This document shows positions 25,609 to 33,306 of a DNA stretch of 64,000 nt, piece after piece. Below the pieces are notes generated by a model. It searched no databases and was not told the origin of the DNA. It saw nothing but the letters and a program-made list of their open reading frames with translations. Within the stretch, counting starts at the first letter, position 1, and each line of letters starts with the position of its first letter. The translations under genes were made by a program, and so were the position numbers. The stretch comes from Armatimonas rosea. Its GTDB lineage: Bacteria; Armatimonadota; Armatimonadia; Armatimonadales; Armatimonadaceae. Location of the stretch: positions 930,001 through 994,000 of the forward strand of contig NZ_JACHGW010000001.1 in NCBI RefSeq assembly GCF_014202505.1, in the 5' to 3' direction.

Positions 25609-25655
25609 AGCCCTCCTGTAAGCACTCTGTCTACAGGAGGGCTTTGCTTTTCTTT
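25609..25655 (+). terminator. Intrinsic terminator after the exported-protein gene
   Basis: Perfect 12-bp stem AGCCCTCCTGTA/TACAGGAGGGCT with an 11-nt loop, followed by the T-rich tract TTGCTTTTCTTT. Confidence 0.9.
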
Positions 25656-25753
25656 CGTCCACGCAACACCCCCAGCACTGTCCACGATTCCGTCTTGGGT
25701 CGAGGCGTAGGATGGTGCTGTCTACAAACAAAGACGAAAGAAAGAAAATCACC

Positions 25754-26599
25754 ATGAAAACAACTCTACTTCGTTCGCTTCTGGGAGCCGCCGCGCTCCT
25801 CTCCTGCACCGCTTTTGCACACGCTGCCAACCCCTTTGTCGCGGGGTCGCAGTGGACCGGGATTCGGGTCAGTACCGTCGGAGGGGGCAGCAGCAATATC
25901 GCCCTCTTTGTCAATAGCCCCAATCCCAGCACCGGTAAGCTCGTGATCCTAGGGCAGAGTGTCCCGGTAAGCATCGCCTGTACTCCCACCGGTGTGGTGG
26001 ACTTGCAAGGGCTAGGAATCCCCTACGCGGGTTTTCGCATCCATGGCACGGTCGGGGCGCAGGGCGGAACCTACTCGCTGACCGGCAACTACTACATCAC
26101 CAATGTCCCCGGCATGCACAACGACACCGGCCGCGTCAGCCTGCTGCGCTCCTACAAGACAGTCACGGGAGGCCCCATCCTGATTGGGAGCACTGCGGGC
26201 ACCGGGCTCCTTCCCCCCGGCCCGTGCTTTGGTGCCTTTGTCAGCGCCAGTAACTTCACCGGCCGCCTGGTCTTCGAGCACGATGTTCCCGCTGCCGATC
26301 CTCCCAGCGAGCTCAACCCACCCAGCGAGTTCACCGGCAATGTCTCGTTTGTGACCGGCGATGGCTCGGTGAAGTACGCGGTGGTGGGGACGATCAACCC
26401 GGAGGCCAACGCCGACGGAAGCCACACGATCGAGCTGCTCGGGGAGAACCTGGCTGGCAATAGCGTCTTCACCAGCCTCAAGACCACAGGCCTGCTCCTG
26501 CCCGCGGTTCGCACCAACCCGACCAGTATCTTGGGCAACTACGAGCTGATCGGCCTGCTGCGCACCGGTGATGTGGGGCGCTTCAAGGTGAGCCAGTAA
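25754..26599 (+). CDS. Secreted protein of unknown function
   Basis: 281 residues from ATG 25754 ([18 protein letters not shown]), with signal peptide cleavage likely after AFAHA. The mature part is Gly/Ser/Thr/Pro-rich and probably all-beta. It has two similar-looking halves, each containing a Y-S/E-L-x-G-N/L stretch ([24 protein letters not shown]). A frame extension to 25712 lacks similarity and a ribosome site. No known domain recognised. Free-standing, with about 100 bp to the next gene. Confidence 0.75.
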   Translation: MKTTLLRSLLGAAALLSCTAFAHAANPFVAGSQWTGIRVSTVGGGSSNIALFVNSPNPSTGKLVILGQSVPVSIACTPTGVVDLQGLGIPYAGFRIHGTVGAQGGTYSLTGNYYITNVPGMHNDTGRVSLLRSYKTVTGGPILIGSTAGTGLLPPGPCFGAFVSASNFTGRLVFEHDVPAADPPSELNPPSEFTGNVSFVTGDGSVKYAVVGTINPEANADGSHTIELLGENLAGNSVFTSLKTTGLLLPAVRTNPTSILGNYELIGLLRTGDVGRFKVSQ

Positions 26600-26698
26600 G
26601 CAATGCCGACGAAGGATAACCCCCTTCTTCTGACCATCCAAGGAACCCTGGTCATCCTCGTTTGAGGGGGCCAGGGGACCTTCCCCAGGAACACTCGC

Positions 26699-27757
26699 AT
26701 GAACCAGACATCTGTACCCACACCCAAAACCCGCCTGAGCCGAGGTGGCTTCTTAACGGCTCTAGCGCTCTCGCTCACGACCGCGCTGGGAGTCTTGGAG
26801 GGCTGTGGGGGCGGGGGGGCTTCGACCGAGGCAACCCCCACTCCTAGCCCCAGCCCAACCCCGCTCCCCGGTGCAACGCCCACGCCAAGCCCCACACCGA
26901 CACCCAGCCCGACACCAACACCAACACCGACTCCCACTCCCGCCTCACCCGTACTGATCAAAAATAACTTTGGCTACACGGGGAGCCTACAGGAGTTTGT
27001 GGTGCCTGCCGGTGTCGTCAATCTCTATGTCAAGCTGTGGGGAGCCGGCGGGGGGCACAACGGCGGCGCGGGATCGTATGTCGCCGGGCGCCTTGCCGTG
27101 ACTCCCGGTGAGACCCTCAAGATTCTCGTGGGACAGGGAGGGCAGGTGGCTACAGCAGGCTCGACAACCTCAGCTGCCTTTGGATTGGGAGGGAGTAGCC
27201 AGGGCTCTCCGGGCGTGTCGGGCGGTGGTGGGGGACGGACGGCACTGCTTCGTGCTCCCTTTGGCTCTGCGGAGGAGATCGTGGTGGCAGGAGCAGGCGG
27301 CGGTGGAGCCCTGTCTTGGGGCGGCGGTGGTGGCGGTGCGATCGATGGGCTCCCCGGTCATGGGAGTAGTGGTGCTGGGGGAGCGGGAGGAACCCGAACC
27401 GCCGGAGGAGGCGCGGGTGGTGGAGCGCTGGGAGGAAGTGCCGGTAGCTTTCTCCAGGGAGGCAATGCCATTGGAAACGGAACGGTCTCTAGCGGCGGTG
27501 GGGGCGCGGGCTACTACGGAGGGGCTGCTGGCGGGAAAGATAACAACCCCGGCGGCGGTGGGGGCGGCTCCACGATTGCCTACCCACTCGCGACGGCCTC
27601 CACAATCGATGGCAAGAGTGGCAATGATGGCACAACGACAGTAGGAGTCCTACCCGGGGGCACCTCCGACCCCGAGTACCTTGCGGGAGTGGGAGTGGGC
27701 GGCGCCAGCAACCAGCCCGGTGGCAATGGCTACGTCCAGATTGCCTACTTTAGCTAG
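26699..27757 (+). CDS. Glycine-rich lipoprotein with proline-threonine stalk
   Basis: 352 residues. Hydrophobic N-terminal segment ends in a lipobox (LEGC), followed by poly-Gly and a stalk of Pro-Thr/Pro-Ser dipeptide repeats (about residues 45-85). A globular strand region ([20 protein letters not shown]) then leads into about 200 residues of Gly/Ala/Ser-rich sequence with many GGGGG runs. This layout matches glycine-rich surface proteins anchored to lipid through a rod-like stalk; a surface or matrix role is inferred. The encoded repeats are simple-sequence DNA likely to vary between strains. The ribosome site AGGAAC lies 5 nt before ATG. Confidence 0.78.
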   Translation: MNQTSVPTPKTRLSRGGFLTALALSLTTALGVLEGCGGGGASTEATPTPSPSPTPLPGATPTPSPTPTPSPTPTPTPTPTPASPVLIKNNFGYTGSLQEFVVPAGVVNLYVKLWGAGGGHNGGAGSYVAGRLAVTPGETLKILVGQGGQVATAGSTTSAAFGLGGSSQGSPGVSGGGGGRTALLRAPFGSAEEIVVAGAGGGGALSWGGGGGGAIDGLPGHGSSGAGGAGGTRTAGGGAGGGALGGSAGSFLQGGNAIGNGTVSSGGGGAGYYGGAAGGKDNNPGGGGGGSTIAYPLATASTIDGKSGNDGTTTVGVLPGGTSDPEYLAGVGVGGASNQPGGNGYVQIAYFS

Positions 27758-27767
27758 GAGAACCACA

Positions 27768-27805
27768 CCCCCTGCACACGGCGCTCTCGTCGTGCGCAGG
27801 GGGCG
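27768..27805. terminator. Hairpin after the glycine-rich lipoprotein gene
   Basis: CCCCCTGC..CACG pairs with CGTG..GCAGGGGG around a 10-nt loop. It is followed by CGTAAAAAG rather than a T-run, so termination is possible but not canonical. Confidence 0.45.
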
Positions 27806-27848
27806 TAAAAAGTAGCATGTTACAATGCAGGGAGATAGAGGAAATCCT

Positions 27849-28241
27849 ATGAAATACCTGGCGGCCACACTCACGCGCGTCCTTGCGAGCTGGTGGGGGC
27901 TTCTGTGTGGGTTTGGGGCGACTGTCGCCGCCTTCCTGACCAGCATCCCCGATCCCGGGAGCATCATCCACCTACAGACAACCTGGTGGATGGTCGCGGT
28001 GATCGTCCTTGTGGGCGTGCTGGGGGTCTGGCTTCTCCTGGCGGCGCTTCGCTCCTTCACCGCGACCGTGGTGCTCACGGTCGTGGCGCTTCTTGTGTTT
28101 GTGCTGAGCTTCCAGGACGCGTTCCTACGGCTCGTGGGCCTGCTGATGTCCCCAACACTGCTGCTGATCCTGCTCCTCTGGCAAAAGCACCGAGGGAGCT
28201 CCTCATTCCTCGTTGTCAACGGCTCGAAGAAAGCGCCCTGA
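27849..28241 (+). CDS. Small membrane protein, four predicted helices
   Basis: 130 residues from ATG 27849 (MKYLAATLTRVLASWW), with AGAGGAAA 4-5 nt ahead. Hydrophobic segments at about 12-33, 47-70, 72-92 and 98-115. No recognised family. Its 3' end overlaps the convergent membrane-protein gene at 28203 by 39 nt. Confidence 0.65.
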   Translation: MKYLAATLTRVLASWWGLLCGFGATVAAFLTSIPDPGSIIHLQTTWWMVAVIVLVGVLGVWLLLAALRSFTATVVLTVVALLVFVLSFQDAFLRLVGLLMSPTLLLILLLWQKHRGSSSFLVVNGSKKAP

Positions 28242-28640
28242 GAAGACAAACAAGAGCAGTACCAGAAGAAGAGCTCCAAGGTCCACAAGGTTCCCAAGCA
28301 TATTCTGTTTACTCCACTGGGGCCAAGTCACCACCGCGAGAGCGAAAACCCCGAGACAGACTAGCCACTGAAACCACGCCGCGGGCCGTGTCTGGCGTAG
28401 CAGGAGCAGAAGAGCCGTCACGCCGGCCGCCAGCGCAACCAGAAAGAGAGAGCCTGCGATCAGATAAACCCCCGTGCTCGTGTGCCGCATGGGGTCTACC
28501 AAGGAGCCCCATAAAAGAGTGAACAGACCTAGGGAGGCACTGGTACCTGCGGCCAGGGTATTCAGAAGCAGGATCACCCACTCCCCAGCACTCATTCGCC
28601 AGCGGCGGCGGTATTGTTTGGGCACTTGTTGGGTTTGCAT
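28203..28640 (-). CDS. Four-helix membrane protein, paralogue 1 of a local family
   Basis: 145 residues with a basic N-terminus (YRRRWRMSAGEWVILLLN) and four hydrophobic segments. Shares LLLLRQTRPAAWFQWLV with two neighbours (28644-29087 and 30351-30767), so the three arose by local duplication. No known domain. Probably co-transcribed with the upstream paralogue (3-nt gap). Confidence 0.7.
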   Translation of the reverse strand: MQTQQVPKQYRRRWRMSAGEWVILLLNTLAAGTSASLGLFTLLWGSLVDPMRHTSTGVYLIAGSLFLVALAAGVTALLLLLRQTRPAAWFQWLVCLGVFALAVVTWPQWSKQNMLGNLVDLGALLLVLLLFVFSGRFLRAVDNEE

Positions 28641-28643
28641 AGT

Positions 28644-29087
28644 TTAGTTGTCGTCGCGTCGTTTTTGCAGAAACCGTCCAGAGAGAGCAAAGAGGGTGGT
28701 GAGTAAGAGTAGGGCACCTAGACTAGGCAATAGATACAAGAGTGGTTGGTGGCGGCTTGCAAAAAACACGTATGCTCCTGCAACGACGGCAAATCCTGCC
28801 GCAACAAACCACTGAAACCAAGCCGCGAGGCGTTTCTGACGCAGCAGCAGAAGAAGGCAGGTCAGCCCCGCTCCCAGCGCAATCAGCCAGAGCGAGCCTA
28901 TTGCAAGAGAGTTTCCTAGCCGCTGACGAGGTTCTAGGGGGAGGTCAGGACTAAGGGTAATGGCCCTACTAAGCCAGCCCGCGAAGCCTGCCAAGAGGGC
29001 ATTGAGGAGCAGGATCACCCACTCCCCGGCATGGAGCCGCCAGCGCGGGCGGCTCTGTTGCGGTTCCCGGTGCTGCTGTTGTTGCAT
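28644..29087 (-). CDS. Four-helix membrane protein, paralogue 2
   Basis: 147 residues from ATG 29087 with a Gln-rich start (MQQQQHREPQQSRPRW), then AGEWVILLLNALLAG and the shared motif LLLLRQKRLAAWFQWFV. An upstream in-frame extension would run into the Gfo/Idh gene and is rejected. It starts 4 nt after the Gfo/Idh stop, so it is in the same operon. Confidence 0.7.
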   Translation of the reverse strand: MQQQQHREPQQSRPRWRLHAGEWVILLLNALLAGFAGWLSRAITLSPDLPLEPRQRLGNSLAIGSLWLIALGAGLTCLLLLLRQKRLAAWFQWFVAAGFAVVAGAYVFFASRHQPLLYLLPSLGALLLLTTLFALSGRFLQKRRDDN

Positions 29088-29091
29088 TGGG

Positions 29092-30324
29092 CTACTTGTA
29101 GGTGGGGAGCTTCCAGGGCTTGCGGTACTCGCGCCAGTACGATGTGGTATTGCGCCCGGTGTTGCCCACGAGATCCATCTTGGTTTTGTCAAAGTGGACG
29201 GTCTCGCCGCACAGATACGCGATATTGGCGAGGTGGCAGACCGCGGTGGTCTGGGCCATCGACGCGAGGCTGGAGCGGGTCTGGGTGCGGGTGCGGACGC
29301 CATCGAGCCAGTTCTGCCAGTGGTCGTTGACCGCGGGGGAGCCCTCTTTGGGGATCAGCTCGCCGTTGGGGGCGTGCACCGACCAGCCGCCGCGCCAGAC
29401 CCGGACAAACTTACCATCGGCGGCCACAAACTCGACCCCGCAGTCGGGCTTGTCGGGGTAGTCGCGGCCGGTGGACCAGGTCATGATAAAGTCCGGGTTC
29501 TTGAAGTGGAAGATCGCCTCGACCGTATCGGGGGCGGTGCGGCCATCGGTGGGGAAGGCGAGCTTGCCGCCGTAGGCGCTCACGGAGTGGGGCATCACCA
29601 GGTCCTGGTTGGTGGCGCTCATCCCCAGCAGCGCGATATCCAGCATGTGGACCCCCCAGTCGCCGGTCATGCCCGTGCCGGTGTTGAGGAACCAGCGCCA
29701 GTTGCCGTGGACATGGTTAGGGGCGTAAGGGGTCATCGCAGCGGGGCCGATCCACATGTCGTAGTCTAGGGTCGCCGGGGGCGCCGACGGTTTATCATTG
29801 CCCACTTGGGAGCCATCGGTGCGCCACGCCCGCACCAGGACGATCTTGCTCCCTAGCTTGTTGTTGCGCACGAAAGAAATCGCATCGGTGAACTCTTTCC
29901 CGCTGCGCTGCCAGGTCCCGACCTGCACGATCTTCTTGTGGTGGGCGACCGCCTTGGCCATGGTCCGCGCCTCGACCAAGTTGTGGGAGATCGGCTTCTC
30001 GCAGTAGGCGTCCTTGCCCGCCTCGACCGTATGGATCAGGTTCAGCGCGTGCCAGTGGTCGGGCGTCCCGACGATAATCGCGTCGATATCCTTGCGCTCC
30101 AGCATCTTGCGGTAGTCCCGAAAAATCTCTGGCTTGCGCCCGTACTTCTTCTCCACATCCGCGATATCGCCGCCCATGCGCGACGTGTCCACATCGCAGA
30201 GCGCCGCCACCTCCACGCCGTCTTTGCCCATCAGGTTGCGCATATTGGCCGCGCCCATGCCGCCACAGCCGATCAGCCCCAGCACGATCCGGTTGTTAGC
30301 CCCTTGAATACGATTAAATTCCAT
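29092..30324 (-). CDS. Gfo/Idh/MocA-family NAD(P)-dependent oxidoreductase
   Basis: 410 residues. N-terminal Rossmann fold with GLIGCGGMGAANM; AYCEKPISHNL carries the catalytic lysine of the EKP motif; the C-terminal domain GNWRWFLNTGTGMTGDWGVH is typical of the large Bacteroidota/Planctomycetes/Armatimonadota subgroup acting on sugars or inositols. No Tat signal. ATG 30324 is preferred because AAGGGG lies 5 nt upstream; a GTG at 30348 is the alternative. It lies between members of the small membrane-protein family. Confidence 0.92.
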   Translation of the reverse strand: MEFNRIQGANNRIVLGLIGCGGMGAANMRNLMGKDGVEVAALCDVDTSRMGGDIADVEKKYGRKPEIFRDYRKMLERKDIDAIIVGTPDHWHALNLIHTVEAGKDAYCEKPISHNLVEARTMAKAVAHHKKIVQVGTWQRSGKEFTDAISFVRNNKLGSKIVLVRAWRTDGSQVGNDKPSAPPATLDYDMWIGPAAMTPYAPNHVHGNWRWFLNTGTGMTGDWGVHMLDIALLGMSATNQDLVMPHSVSAYGGKLAFPTDGRTAPDTVEAIFHFKNPDFIMTWSTGRDYPDKPDCGVEFVAADGKFVRVWRGGWSVHAPNGELIPKEGSPAVNDHWQNWLDGVRTRTQTRSSLASMAQTTAVCHLANIAYLCGETVHFDKTKMDLVGNTGRNTTSYWREYRKPWKLPTYK

Positions 30325-30350
30325 GCCCTCCCCTTCGACAGCACGCACTG

Positions 30351-30767
30351 CTAATCCTCCCCGAACCGCTGGAGAAGCACCGCGAGCGACACCAGAAGCG
30401 CTGTGGCGAACGCTGCTCCCAAGAGAATTGGAAGAGGAACTGAGCCAGACGGGTTACTAAGGCTCATGAGTACCACCAGGGCAACGTAAGCGAGCGTGAG
30501 GAGAGCAACCAGCCACTGGAGCGTCCGCGCCAGCCGACGTTGCCGCAAGAGCACACAGAGGCCCGCCCCGTTGAGCGCCAGCACGAAAACTCCGGCAAGC
30601 ACCCCGAAAAGCAGTCCATTCAGATCTCGGGGAGCGGGTTCCTGAGCCAGTCCGGCCAGAGCCCAGATCGCCAGCGGCACGCCCAGGAGAAAGTCCAGCG
30701 CCGCGACGATCCGAAGCCCGATGTCGAGCGTGCCTTGACGCGGACGCTGTTTTTGTCTCTGTGCCAT
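30351..30767 (-). CDS. Four-helix membrane protein, paralogue 3
   Basis: 138 residues, Gln/Arg-rich N-terminus, four hydrophobic segments, and the shared motif VLLRQRRLARTLQWLVAL. It is the first gene of a minus-strand operon of paralogue 3, Gfo/Idh, paralogue 2 and paralogue 1. Function unknown. Confidence 0.7.
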   Translation of the reverse strand: MAQRQKQRPRQGTLDIGLRIVAALDFLLGVPLAIWALAGLAQEPAPRDLNGLLFGVLAGVFVLALNGAGLCVLLRQRRLARTLQWLVALLTLAYVALVVLMSLSNPSGSVPLPILLGAAFATALLVSLAVLLQRFGED

Positions 30768-30831
30768 TCTCCCTGAAGATAAAAGTTCGTCGCATAGGGT
30801 TACAGCTTAATAAAGAAATCTAGAGACGATA

Positions 30832-30868
30832 TTGACATACCTCTAATTTCGATGTATATTCGAAACAT
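30832..30868 (+). promoter_or_regulatory. padR promoter with PadR-type operator, leaderless start
   Basis: TTGACA (30832-30837), 17-nt spacer, TATATT (30855-30860), with the start codon only 6 nt after the -10 element, so the mRNA should begin at or next to the ATG. ATGT-N9-ACAT (30852-30868) and TTTCGA-N7-TCGAAA (30847-30865) overlap the -10 element and fit a PadR autorepression site. Confidence 0.8.
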
Positions 30869-31208
30869 GAGCCGAGAGCTACCAAAAAACGACCTGCCGA
30901 CCCTGATCCTCGCGGTGCTGGCGGATGGTCCCCGTCATGGGTACGCCATCGCGCGGTCTATCGAGGCCCGCAGCGAGGGGATGCTGACAGCGCGGGAGGG
31001 CACTCTCTACCCCGCGCTACGTCAGCTAGAGAGCGACACGTTTATCGAGAGTCTGTGGGAGCACCCGGTCTCGGGGCCGGCGCGTAAGGTCTACCGCCTC
31101 ACGGAGACAGGACGTGCGGAGTGTGCACAGCGAGTCGCGGCCTGGCAGAAGTACGCCGCCGCGTTTGGTGCGATTGTAGGAGGGAAAACCAATGAACAGC
31201 CCGCTTGA
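30867..31208 (+). CDS. PadR-family transcriptional regulator
   Basis: 113 residues from ATG 30867 (MSRELPKNDLPTLILAVL). Winged helix with the PadR signature DGPRHGYAIARSIE and the wing REGTLYPALRQLESD, then a short C-terminal helix. Such repressors are often co-transcribed with a membrane protein that has an N-terminal HAAS-like domain, as found here. The upstream ATG at 30852 lies inside the promoter and is rejected. Overlaps the next gene by 17 nt. Confidence 0.93.
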   Translation: MSRELPKNDLPTLILAVLADGPRHGYAIARSIEARSEGMLTAREGTLYPALRQLESDTFIESLWEHPVSGPARKVYRLTETGRAECAQRVAAWQKYAAAFGAIVGGKTNEQPA

Positions 31209-31800
31209 GATCTACCTAGACGAGCTCGGAAAGGGCCTGAAGCCCCTGCCGATTCACGAGCGCTTGGAGCAAATCGACGAAGCCCGCGCCCACCTGGAAG
31301 GCCTCACCGAGTCCTACCGAGAGCTCGGCCATGAGGAGCTAGAGTCCCAGGTGCGTGCGGTCGCGCAGTTTGGCGATGTCAAGACCGTGGCACGGGAGCT
31401 TAGTCGTGCTGTGAGAAAACAGAACCTCTGGCACGCTGCCGGGGTGGCGGCGATCTTCTCCGCAGTCCAGAACGTGATCTGGACGCCCTTTGGGATGCTG
31501 CTGACCTTTACGAACTTACACCAGTACATGGCCGAGATTATCTTAGGATCGGGCATCGTTGCCAACCTCATTGCGGGTGTGGTCTTACGGCGCTTGGTAC
31601 CAGGAAACACGCTACGTCCCTTGTTGCTGCTGAGTGCTGTCTACCTCCTTCTCTTTCTCATAAACCTGCTTCGGTTCTGGCTGCAACTAGGAGCTGTGGG
31701 GAACGCAATTGCCCCACAGGGGATTGTCTTTGCCTTTCTAACCTCAGGGGCTCTCCAGGAGCTCCGCTATGCACTACGACGACGGAGGATACTTGCATGA
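31192..31800 (+). CDS. HAAS-like signalling-domain membrane protein 1
   Basis: 202 residues. The N-terminal helical domain (YLDELGKGLKPLPIHERLEQ, then AVAQFGDVKTVARELSRAV) resembles the HAAS/DUF1700 domain seen behind PadR regulators. Four hydrophobic segments follow (about 78-195). Ribosome site GGAGGG inside padR. Probably a small sensor or regulatory partner of PadR; substrate unknown. Confidence 0.75.
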   Translation: MNSPLEIYLDELGKGLKPLPIHERLEQIDEARAHLEGLTESYRELGHEELESQVRAVAQFGDVKTVARELSRAVRKQNLWHAAGVAAIFSAVQNVIWTPFGMLLTFTNLHQYMAEIILGSGIVANLIAGVVLRRLVPGNTLRPLLLLSAVYLLLFLINLLRFWLQLGAVGNAIAPQGIVFAFLTSGALQELRYALRRRRILA

Positions 31801-32435
31801 GCACCTTAACCCAGCGTTTCTTAACCGAGCTTGACTCCGAGTGGAGCCACCTGCCCATGCCCGAGCGCCAGAGCCTTCGGGAGCGTATCGCGTCACGGCT
31901 GGAGGCCCTTACCCTCGCCGAGCGTGAGCTGGGAGCCAGCGAGGCCGAGGCGCAGCAGCGCGCGGTCCGTGCCGTGGGCCAAGAGTGCACGCTCCAGCCT
32001 CAAACTCCGATTCGTCTAGCCCCGGTCTGGCAGGTGACCCTGATCTGGATCGCCCTAGTCAGCTTCGTCCCCACCCTACTGCGTGTCTTTCTCCCCATGA
32101 AGAGTATCAGCTTCCAAGGTAGTATGGCGCTCCAGTCGAACTGGCTGGTGCCCGCTCTGGTGGGGGTGGTGGGAGCAACCCTCTGTGCGGCGCTCTGGCA
32201 CCCTCGTGCCGCGCGACGCGGCATCCTGAATGCCCTGGTAATCTCGACGGGGCTTACCCTTCTGGGGACACTCTTCATGCTCGTGGCACCGACACCCAAC
32301 GGGATTTCTGAAGCGATAAAGTACGCCGTGGTGCAAAGCAATGTCACTTTCCTGGTCGCCGAGATTGGGCTGTCTTTGGGGACACTTGCTCTTGTCCAGA
32401 AACTTCGCGGAAAAAAACTTTCCAAGGCTCTTTAG
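31797..32435 (+). CDS. HAAS-like signalling-domain membrane protein 2
   Basis: 212 residues. The N-terminal helical domain (FLTELDSEWSHLPMPERQSL, then RAVRAVGQE) is a weaker copy of the preceding protein's, followed by four hydrophobic segments. The ATG overlaps the preceding stop (ATGA). The three-gene padR operon ends here, with no clear terminator before 32645. Confidence 0.72.
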   Translation: MSTLTQRFLTELDSEWSHLPMPERQSLRERIASRLEALTLAERELGASEAEAQQRAVRAVGQECTLQPQTPIRLAPVWQVTLIWIALVSFVPTLLRVFLPMKSISFQGSMALQSNWLVPALVGVVGATLCAALWHPRAARRGILNALVISTGLTLLGTLFMLVAPTPNGISEAIKYAVVQSNVTFLVAEIGLSLGTLALVQKLRGKKLSKAL

Positions 32436-32469
32436 CAAGTGGCTTTGACCCGGCTATAAGGAAGGCACC

Positions 32470-32616
32470 ATGATCTTACAGAATCGACAACTGCATCTGA
32501 GTCTCTCCTGTGATTGCCAGCGCAACTTGAATTGCCTGCGCAATCAGAGTGAGGATTCGCGCCTCTGCGCCCTGCGGGAGTCGGTTTGGACCAGCGAGGG
32601 AGAACGAGCAAGCTAG
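32470..32616 (+). CDS. Possible 48-residue cysteine-containing small protein or leader peptide
   Basis: The short ORF MILQNRQLHLSLSCDCQRNL continues with two more cysteines (C22, C33) and ends in a Glu/Arg-rich tail. It has a good ribosome site (AAGGAAGG, 4-6 nt before ATG) and is followed after 29 nt by a strong terminator. An antisense ORF covers the same stretch, so coding is uncertain. Its position before the terminator and the tRNA array could make it a leader peptide, but no codon run suggests classic attenuation. Confidence 0.35.
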   Translation: MILQNRQLHLSLSCDCQRNLNCLRNQSEDSRLCALRESVWTSEGERAS

Positions 32617-32644
32617 CTCAAGTCTCTCAAGCCCAGACGAAACG

Positions 32645-32682
32645 GCCCCCGGCGCAAGCAAGCGCAGGGGGCTTTTTCTTTT
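32645..32682 (+). terminator. Strong intrinsic terminator directly before the tRNA array
   Basis: Stem GCCCCC/GGGGGC plus GCGC/GCGC with single-base bulges, a 6-nt loop, then TTTTTCTTTT. The first tRNA begins at 32685, so any promoter for the array must lie upstream of this hairpin or inside it. Confidence 0.85.
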
Positions 32683-32684
32683 GT

Positions 32685-32757
32685 GGCCCCGTGGTCTAAA
32701 GGTCAGGATAGCGGTCTTTCACGCCGTTGGTGACGGGTTCAAGTCCCGCCGGGGCTA
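32685..32757 (+). tRNA. tRNA-Glu(TTC)
   Basis: Acceptor GGCCCCG/CGGGGCT, anticodon loop CTTTCAC, T-arm GACGGGTTCAAGTCCCGCC. No encoded CCA. First gene of the array, 2 nt after a terminator T-tract. Confidence 0.95.
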
Positions 32758-32774
32758 TGTGTGTTTTGTGTTTT

Positions 32775-32846
32775 GCGCCTGTGGTGTAGCGGTCAACATC
32801 TCAGACTGTCGCTCTGAAGAGGCGGGTTCGATTCCCGTCAGGCGCG
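32775..32846 (+). tRNA. tRNA-Asp(GTC)
   Basis: Acceptor GCGCCTG/CAGGCGC, anticodon stem TCAGA/TCTGA around CTGTCGC, discriminator G. No encoded CCA. Confidence 0.96.
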
Positions 32847-32851
32847 GTTAA

Positions 32852-32875
32852 TCTCTTGTAGCTCAGCTGGTAGAG
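32852..32875 (+). pseudogene. 5' fragment of tRNA-Asn (24 nt), left repeat of the inserted unit
   Basis: TCTCTTG plus TAGCTCAGCTGGTAGAG reproduces the acceptor 5' strand and D-arm of tRNA-Asn at 33307, with only the order of two bases changed in the acceptor; 19 nt are identical (32857-32875 and 33312-33330). It breaks off before the anticodon stem, exactly where the AT-rich unit begins. Joined to the 3' part of tRNA-Asn it would make a foldable tRNA, so it is the displaced original 5' end. Confidence 0.85.
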
Positions 32876-32910
32876 TTGGTTTGAAAACGAATGTTTGCTA
32901 TAATGCTAGC
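32876..32910 (+). promoter_or_regulatory. Leaderless promoter of the endonuclease gene
   Basis: TTGGTT (32876-32881), spacer of 17 nt, TATAAT (32899-32904), then 6 nt to the ATG at 32911. It starts at the very first base of the insert. There is no ribosome-binding site, so transcription probably starts at the start codon. Confidence 0.8.
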
Positions 32911-33306
32911 ATGGATACAAAGGCTAAAGGTGATCGTTCGGTAGCTATGATAATGGCAGCATTTATTAAGAAAGGTATGAACGTGCTAATACCTTTTGGA
33001 GACAACTGTCGTTATGATCTCGTGACAGAAAGAGATGGCATATTTTCAAAAATACAATGTAAAAGTGGAAGGCTCAAAAATGGAGTAGTTAAATTTAAGA
33101 CATGTAGCACATATTCACACAGAAATGGTGGGAGCCGAGATTATAAAGGAGAAGTAGATTTTTTTGGTGTTTATTGTTTTGAGAATGAGAAAATATATCT
33201 TGTTCCTGTTAATGATGTCGGAATTCGTATGGGAGTTCTGCGTATTGATGAAACGAAGAATTGCCAGACTAAGTTCGTTCGTATGGCGAATATATATGAG
33301 ATGTAA
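32911..33306 (+). CDS. PD-(D/E)XK endonuclease, I-Ssp6803I / PDDEXK_5-like
   Basis: 131 residues from ATG 32911 (MDTKAKGDRSVAMIM). The core fits the PDDEXK_5 family related to the homing endonuclease I-Ssp6803I, which cuts a tRNA-fMet gene: GD near the N-terminus (D8), PFGDNCRYDLV with Asp36, and IQCKSGR with Gln49-x-Lys51, the Q-x-K variant of the E-x-K motif. GEVDFFGVYCFENEKIYLVP is the usual C-terminal half. Codon use is AT-rich and foreign to the genome. The TAA stop ends at 33306, one base before tRNA-Asn. It likely cleaves tRNA-Asn-like DNA; activity is inferred. Confidence 0.85.
   Translation: MDTKAKGDRSVAMIMAAFIKKGMNVLIPFGDNCRYDLVTERDGIFSKIQCKSGRLKNGVVKFKTCSTYSHRNGGSRDYKGEVDFFGVYCFENEKIYLVPVNDVGIRMGVLRIDETKNCQTKFVRMANIYEM

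Noticed and set aside
26880-26945. Short tandem CCNAC-like repeats taken as a CRISPR or microsatellite locus
   Set aside because: They encode the Pro-Thr stalk of the lipoprotein; no spacers or repeats of CRISPR size occur anywhere in the window.
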